A DNA stretch of 54,893 nucleotides. Origin: Saccoglossus kowalevskii (lineage: Eukaryota > Hemichordata > Enteropneusta > Harrimaniidae). Shown here piece after piece: positions 48,743 to 54,893 of this stretch (position 1 is its first letter; each line of letters begins with the position of its first letter). Location: contig NW_003132971.1 in NCBI RefSeq assembly GCF_000003605.2, positions 1 to 54,893 on the forward strand, given 5' to 3'. The notes under the pieces are model-generated. The model was not told the origin of the DNA, ran no database searches, and saw nothing but the letters and a program-made list of their open reading frames with translations. The position numbers and the translations under genes were made by a program.

Positions 48743-49580
48743 CATCACAGAAATAGTAAAAATATAAGGATACGTTCCTGCATTCTTCCTGTCTGTGATG
48801 CCAATCATTTAAAGTGGAAAATCGTGGAATTTTTGTAACTATTTTAATTGAAAAAAGTTTTCACATTCCTTCTAATTTTCAAGAACAAGTAGTAGATGCT
48901 GTCGGCATGTAGTGGGTTTTAAGCTGTTAACACACCGTTCAAAGTTGTTCAAAGTGATTGCAAAGTTGTGCAAAGTTATTACAAAGTAGGTGATGTATTG
49001 GTAGTATGACCTAAGTTGTTTGCATATAGAAACGCGCAGTGGTAAAGTCGACACATTTAATAAAAGCCAGTTGAAAGCACCATATAGATGTTTACATGAA
49101 CTGGCTGTAAAATGTTAGAAAACAGCATGCAAAATTCGAAAAAACGAAGGAAATTTTGGCGGAGTTGCTTGTATATTTAACCTAAGTCATTGTAATGACA
49201 CCCCCGCAGTTAAATTTCGAAAACAATAAGTAAATGTGTCGAAAATGTATCATGCATAAGTAGATTAACGCAACAGCCAACCGTAAATTCGACAACAAAC
49301 TGCTTACAAAGTTGTGAAAAGCCATTGCAAAGTTGCTTGTTTCAATCGGGATTGTTACCTGAGATATCATATTAATAAGTACCATGATAGTTAAAAGTTC
49401 GAAAATGTGAATGAATATGTCGTGAATTGCTGTTAATTACCGTCGTGTTACTCCAAGTATGTAGAGGTCATAGGTCAATTATAGAAGGTACTTTGTGCCA
49501 GCGATAACGATTTTAAACATTCAAAAACATGAAATACCCGCCAATTCAGATTACTTTCAAACAAATAAATCTAGCTGTGT

Positions 49581-49679
49581 GGTTAGGTGACTGACACTTG
49601 TTTAAAGTAAAGCGCGATCGGGCATGGTTAGTACTCGCATGGGAGACTCCCTGAGTAAACGAGTCATTGATTTTTTTTT
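49581..49679 (+). pseudogene. 5S rRNA-derived element, copy 54
   Basis: GACTGACACTTG on the left, TCATTG, T9; the flank upstream (AAACAAATAAATCTAGC) is unusually divergent. Confidence 0.75.
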
Positions 49680-49919
49680 CATCACAGAAATAGTAAAAAT
49701 ATAAGGATACGTTCCTGCATTCTTGCGTTCTGTGATACCAATCATTTATAGTGGAAAATTGTGGAATTTTTGTAACTATTTTAATTGAAAAAAAGTTTTC
49801 ACATTCCTTCTAGTTTTCAAGAACAAGTTGTAGATGCTGTCGGCACGTAGTGGGTTTTAAGCTGTTAACACACCGCTCAAAGTTGTTCAAAGTGATTGCA
49901 AAGTTGTGCAAAGTTATTA

Positions 49920-50170
49920 CAAAAGTTGGTTGATGTATTGGTATGTATGACCTAAGTTTGTTTGACATATAGAAACGCGCAGTGGTAAAGTCGACAAAAT
50001 TTTAATAAAAGCCGGTTGAAAGCACCATATAGATGTTTACATGAACTGGCTGTAAATGTTAGAAAACAGCATGCAAAGTTCGAAAAAACGAAGGAAATTT
50101 TTGGCGGAGTTGCTTTGTATATTTAACCTAAATTCATGTAATGACACCCCCCGCAGTTTAATTTTCAAAA
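49920..50170. other. Island of single-base indels
   Basis: ACAAAAGTTGG, AGTTTGTTTGAC, GACAAAATTTTAAT, CTGTAAATG, ATTTTTGGCGG, TGCTTTGTAT, CTAAATTCATG and ACACCCCCCG occur in sequence. The usual palindrome GTCATTGTAATGAC is lost here. It resembles the island at 30.9 kb. Confidence 0.5.
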
Positions 50171-50523
50171 CAATAAGTAAATGTATCGAAAATGTATCAT
50201 GCATAAGTAGATTAACGCAACAGCCAACCGTAAATTCGACAACAAACTGCTTACAAAGTTGTGAAAAGCCATTGCAAAGTTGCTTGTGTCAATCGGGATT
50301 GTTACCTGAGATATCATATTAATAAGTACCATAGTTAAAAGTTCGAAAATGTGAATGAATATTTCGTGAATTGCTGTTAATTACCGTCGTGTTACTCCAA
50401 GTATGTAGAGGTCATAGGCCAATTATAGAAGGTACTTTGTGCCAGCGATAACGATTTTAAACATTCAAAAACTTGAAATACCCGCCAATTCAGTTTACTT
50501 TCAAATAAAAAATGCAGCTGAGT

Positions 50524-50623
50524 GGTTCGGTGACCGACACATGTTTAAAGTAAAGCGGGATCGGGCATGGTTAGTACTCGCATGGGAGAATCCCTGAGTA
50601 AACGAGTCGTTGATTTTTTTTTT
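50524..50623 (+). pseudogene. 5S rRNA-derived element, copy 55
   Basis: GGTTCGGTG and GGGAGAATCC as in copy 49, its sister; T10. Confidence 0.75.
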
Positions 50624-51459
50624 CATCACAGAAATAGTAAAAATATAAGGATACGTTCCTGCATTCTTCCTGTCTGTGATGCCAATCATTTATAGTGGAA
50701 AATCGTGGAATTTTTGTAACTATTTTAATTGAAAAAAAGTTTTCACATTCCTTCTAATTTTCAAGAACAAGTTGTAGATGCTGTCGGCACATAGTGGGTT
50801 TTAAGCTGTTAACACACCGCTCAAAGTTGTTCAAAGTGATTGCAAAGTTGTACAAAGTTATTACAAAGTTGGTTGATATATTGGTATGTATGACCTAAGT
50901 TGTTGGCATATAGAAACGCGCAGTGGTAAAGTCGACAAGTTTAATAAAAGCCGGTTGAAAGCACAATATAGATGTTTACATGAACTGGCTGTAAAATGTT
51001 AGAAAACAGCATGCAAAGTTCGAAAAACGAAGGAAATTTTGGCGGAGTTGCTTGTATATTTAACCTAAGTCATTGTAATGACACCCCCGCAGTTAAATTT
51101 CGAAAACAATAAGTAAATGTATCGAAAATGTATCATGCATAAGTAGATTAACGCAACAGCCAACCGTAAATTCGACAACAAACTGCTTACAAAGTTGAGA
51201 AAAGCGATTGCAAAGTTGCTTGTTTCAATCGGGATTGTTACCTGAGATATCATATTAAAAAGTACCATAGTTAAAAGTTCGAAAATGTGAATGAATATTT
51301 CGTGAATTGCTTTTAATTACCGTCGTGTTACTCCAAGTATGTAGAGGTCATAGGTCAATTATAGAAGGTACTTTGTGCCAGCGATAACGATTTCAAACAT
51401 TCAAAAACATGAAATACCCGCCAATTCAACTTACTTTCAAATAAACAATGCAGCTGTGT

Positions 51460-51559
51460 GGTTAGGTGACCGACACATGTTTAAAAGTAAAGCGCGATCG
51501 GGCATGGTTAGTACTCGCATGGGAGACTCCATGAGTAAACTAGTCGTTGATTTTTTTTT
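51460..51559 (+). pseudogene. 5S rRNA-derived element, copy 56
   Basis: CCATGAG type, T9. Confidence 0.75.
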
Positions 51560-52395
51560 CATCACAGAAGTAGTAAAAATATAAGGATACGTTCCTGTAT
51601 TCTTCCTGTCTGTGATGCCAATCATTTATAGTGGAAAATCGTGGAATTTTTGTAACTATTTTAATTGAAAAAAAGTTTTCACATTCCTTCTAATTTTCAA
51701 GAACAAGTTGTAGATGCTGTCGGCACGTAGTGGGTTTTAAGCTGTTAACACACCGCTCAAAGTTGTTCAAAGTGATTGCAAAGTTGTGCAAAGTTATTAC
51801 AAAGTTGGTTGATGTATTAGTATGTATGACCTAAGTTGTTGACATATAGAAACTCGCAGTGGTAAAGTCGACAAATTTAATAAAAGCCAGTTGAAAGCAC
51901 CATATAGATGTTTACATGAACTGGCTGTAAAATGTTAGAAAACAGCATGCAAAGTTCGAAAAACGAAGGAAATTTTGGCGGAGTTGCTTGTATATTTAAC
52001 CTAAGTCATTGTAATGACACCCCCGCAGTTAAATTTCGAAAACAATAAGTAAATGTATCGAAAATGTATCATGCATAAGTAGATTAACGCAACAGCCAAC
52101 CGTAAATTCGACAACAAACTGCTTACAAAGTTGTGAAAAGCCATTGCAAAGTTGCTTGTTTTAATCGGGATTGTTACCTGAGATATCATATTAAAAAGTA
52201 CCATAGTTAAAAGTTCGAAAATGTGAATGAATATTTCGTGAATTGCTGTTAATTACCGTCGTGTAACTCCAAGTATGTAGAGGTCATAGGTCAATTATAG
52301 AAGTTACTTTGTGCCAGCGATAACGATTTTAAACATTCAAAAACATGAAATACCCGCCAATTCAGCTTACTTTCAAATAAACAATGCAGATGTGT

Positions 52396-52494
52396 GGTTA
52401 GGTGACCAACACATGTTTAAAGTAAAGCGCGATCGGGCATGGTTAGTACTCGCATGGGAGACTCCCTGAGTAAACGAGTCGTTGATTTTTTTTT
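52396..52494 (+). pseudogene. 5S rRNA-derived element, copy 57
   Basis: GCAGATGTG upstream, GACCAACAC, T9. Confidence 0.75.
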
Positions 52495-53329
52495 CATCAC
52501 AGAAGTAGTAAAAATATAAGGATACGTTCCTGTATTCTTCCTGTCTGTGATGCCAATCATTTATAGTGGAAAATCGTGGAATTTTTGTAACTATTTTAAT
52601 TGAAAAAAGTTTTCACATTCCTTCTAATTTTCAAGAACAAGTTGTAGATGCTGTCGGCACGTAGTGGGTTTTAAGCTGTTAACACACCGCTCAAAGTTGT
52701 TCAAAGTGATTGCAAAGTTGTGCAAAGTTATTACAAAGTTGGTTGATGTATTAGTATGTATGACCTAAGTTGTTGACATATAGAAACTCGCAGTGGTAAA
52801 GTCGACAAATTTAATAAAAGCCAGTTGAAAGCACCATATAGATGTTTACATGAACTGGCTGTAAAATGTTAGAAAACAGCATGCAAAGTTCGAAAAACGA
52901 AGGAAATTTTGGCGGAGTTGCTTGTATATTTAACCTAAGTCATTGTAATGACACCCCCGCAGTTAAATTTCGAAAACAATAAGTAAATGTATCGAAAATG
53001 TATCATGCATAAGTAGATTAACGCAACAGCCAACCGTAAATTCGACAACAAACTGCTTACAAAGTTGTGAAAAGCCATTGCAAAGTTGCTTGTTTCAATC
53101 GGGATTGTTACCTGAGATATCATATTAATAAGTACCATAGTTAAAAGTTCGAAAATGTGAATGAATATTTCGTGAATTGCTGTTAATTACCGTCGTGTTA
53201 CTCCAAGTATGTAGAGGTCATAGGTCAATTATGGAAGGTACTTTGTGCCAGCGATAACGATTTCAAACATTCAAAAACATGAAATACCCGCCAATTCAGC
53301 TTACTTTCAAATGAACAATGCAGCTGTGT

Positions 53330-53429
53330 GGTTAGGTGACCGACACATGTTTAAAAGTAAAGCGCGATCGGGCATGGTTAGTACTCGCATGGGAGACTCC
53401 CTGAGTAAACTAGTCGTTGATTTTTTTTT
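53330..53429 (+). pseudogene. 5S rRNA-derived element, copy 58
   Basis: Reference-type element, T9; a rare-class tract begins about 200 bp after it. Confidence 0.75.
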
Positions 53430-53631
53430 CATCACAGAAGTAGTAAAAATATAAGGATACGTTCCTGTATTCTTCCTGTCTGTGATGCCAATCATTTATA
53501 GTGGAAAATCGTGGAATTTTTGTAACTATTTTAATTGAAAAAAAGTTTTCACATTCCTTCTAATTTTCAAGAACAAGTTGTAGATGCTGTCGGCACGTAG
53601 TGGGTTTTAAGCTGTTAACACACCGCTCAAA

Positions 53632-54072
53632 GTTGTGAAAGTGATTGCAAAGTTGTGCAAAGTATTACAAAGTTGGTTGATGTATTGGTAAGTATGAACT
53701 AAGTTATTGGCATATAGAGACGCGCAGTGGTAAAGTCGACAAATTTAATAAAAAGCCGGTTGAAAGCACCATATCGATGTTTACATGAACCGGCTGTAAA
53801 ATGTTAGAAAACAGCATGCAATGTTCGAAAACCCGAAAAAAATGTTAGCGGAGTTGCTTGTATATTTAACCTAAGTCATTGTAATGACACTCCGCAGTTA
53901 AATTTCGAAAACAATAAGTAAATGTATCGAAAATGCCTCATACATAAGTTGATTAACACAACAGCCACCCGTAAATTCGACAACAAACTGCTTACAAAGT
54001 TGAGAAAAGCGATTGCAAAGTTGCTTGTTTTAATCGGGATTGTTACCTGAGATATCATACTAACAAGTACCA
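53632..54072 (+). repeat. Rare monomer class, segment 4 (shorter tract)
   Basis: The rare-class differences start only at the CAAAGTT cluster (GTTGTGAAAGTG) and end after ACTAACAAG; TGAATGAATATTTC that follows is already majority type. The 7-bp duplication upstream is absent. The tract is about 440 bp against about 560 in the other three, as expected for a conversion tract with different end points. Confidence 0.7.
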
Positions 54073-54264
54073 TAGTTAAAAGTTCGAAAATGTGAATGAA
54101 TATTTCGTGAATTGCTGTTAATTACCGTCGTGATACTCCATGTATGTAAAGGTCATAGGTCAATTATAGAAGGTACTTTGTGCCAGCGATAACGATTTCA
54201 AACATTCAAAAACATGAAATACCCGCCAATTCAGCTTACTTTCAAATAAACAACGCAGCTGTGT

Positions 54265-54364
54265 GGTTAGGTGACCGACACATGTTTAAAAGTAAAGCGC
54301 GATCGGGCATGGTTAGTACTCGCATGGGAGACTCCCTGAGTAAACGAGTCGTTGAATTTTTTTT
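54265..54364 (+). pseudogene. 5S rRNA-derived element, copy 59
   Basis: TTGAATTTT before the end leaves T8; shares flanking changes with copy 16 (for example the longer A-run about 100 bp downstream and AAAGTTAGTTGATG). Confidence 0.75.
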
Positions 54365-54893
54365 CATCACAGAAATAGTAAAAATATAAGGATACGTTCC
54401 TGCATTCTTCCTGTCTGTGATGCCAATCATTTATAGTGGAAAATCGTGGAATTTTTGTAACTATTTTAATTGAAAAAAAATTTTCGAATTCCTTCTAATT
54501 TTCAAGAACAAGTTGTAGATGCTGTCGGCACGTAGTGGGTTTTAAGCTGTTAACACACCGCTCAAAGTTGTTCAAAGTGATTGCAAAGTTGTGCAAAGTT
54601 ATTACAAAGTTAGTTGATGTATTAGTATGTATGACCTAAGTTGTTGACATATAGAAACTCGCAGTGGTAAAGTCGACAAATTTAATAAAAGCCAGTTGAA
54701 AGCACCATATAGATGTTTACATGAACTGGCTGTAAAATGTTAGAAAACAGCATGCAAAGTTCGAAAAACGAAGGAAATTTTGGCGGAGTTGCTTGTATAT
54801 TTAACCTAAGTCATTGTAATGACCCCCCCGCAGTTAAATTTCGAAAACAATAAGTAAATGTATCGAAAATGTATCATGCATAAGTAGATAACG

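Larger units (their letters stand above)
1..54893 (+). repeat. Satellite array, ~935-bp monomer, ~59 head-to-tail copies
   Basis: The same sequence recurs from the first to the last base with a period of 934-939 bp. The palindrome GTCATTGTAATGAC and its neighbours can be located near 581, 1516, 2452, 3747, 4684, 5622, 6540 and so on to 54806, 59 occurrences in all, averaging about 935 bp. All copies face the same way. Both ends of the window lie inside a monomer, so the true array is longer. Copies differ by a few percent, mainly at recurrent diagnostic sites, plus small indels. No unique DNA, gene or foreign insertion interrupts it. The DNA is AT-rich, with GC concentrated in the 5S-derived segment. 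Such arrays typically lie in pericentromeric, subtelomeric or 5S-rDNA-like heterochromatin; which applies here cannot be seen from the sequence. Confidence 0.98.

Noticed and set aside
50056-50322. An 88-residue + strand ORF unique to one monomer
   Set aside because: It exists only because of the indels in the error-like island at 49.9-50.2 kb.
1-54893. A functional 5S rDNA cluster
   Set aside because: The 5' part of 5S is missing or unrecognisable in every copy and many conserved 3' positions are changed, so these units cannot encode working 5S rRNA.
1-54893. CRISPR array or bacterial origin
   Set aside because: The repeat unit is about 935 bp with no short repeat-spacer pattern, no cas genes and no prokaryotic coding density.

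Overview
The whole 54.9 kb window is one uninterrupted, head-to-tail satellite array. A monomer of about 935-937 bp is repeated about 59 times on the + strand. Both window edges cut through a monomer, so the array continues on each side. I found no protein-coding gene, no unique sequence, no mobile element with termini of its own and no CRISPR. The sequence is AT-rich. The many short ORFs are the same few frames recurring once per monomer, and I do not regard them as genes.

The organism is a eukaryote and most likely an animal. Each monomer carries a roughly 100-bp segment whose second half is plainly derived from 5S ribosomal RNA. The blocks TCGGGC, TGGTTAGTACT and ATGGGAGAC match the animal type of 5S internal promoter (box A, intermediate element, box C), not the plant or fungal type. 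The segment ends in a run of usually 8-10 T, a canonical RNA polymerase III terminator. There are 59 such elements. This makes the array a 5S-derived satellite with the potential to be read by Pol III as a short non-coding RNA, although the 5' half of 5S is missing or unrecognisable.

Layout of one monomer, using the copy at 1796-2731. A perfect direct repeat AGGTCA-T-AGGTCA (a DR1 nuclear-receptor-type element) lies at 1796-1808. A TATA-like TATAGAA follows at 1811. A GCCAGCGA sequence that could be the remnant of the 5S 5' end starts at 1828. The 5S-derived element with its T-run occupies 1911-2010. A TGAAAA/TTTTCA inverted repeat lies at 2117. Five CAAAGT(T/G) motifs spaced 10, 11, 10 and 11 bp span 2209-2257. 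An AATAAA hexamer is followed by an 8-bp stem-loop (AGCCAGTT/AACTGGCT, 2336-2377). A GTCATT/AATGAC palindrome lies at 2456-2469, an ATGTATC direct repeat at 2504-2521, and two more CAAAGTT exactly 21 bp apart at 2577-2604.

The copies are not uniform. At least three sequence classes are interleaved, with sharp switches inside monomers, which looks like gene conversion or unequal exchange. Larger blocks recur at distances of about 1.9, 6, 9.4 and 41 kb. Two monomers are rearranged: a 359-bp remnant that keeps the 5S element (about 3020-3378) and a 492-bp one that has lost it (junction at about 48145). A few islands of scattered single-base indels (26.78-27.66, 30.88-31.07, 48.85-49.01 and 49.92-50.17 kb) look more like consensus errors of the assembly than biology.
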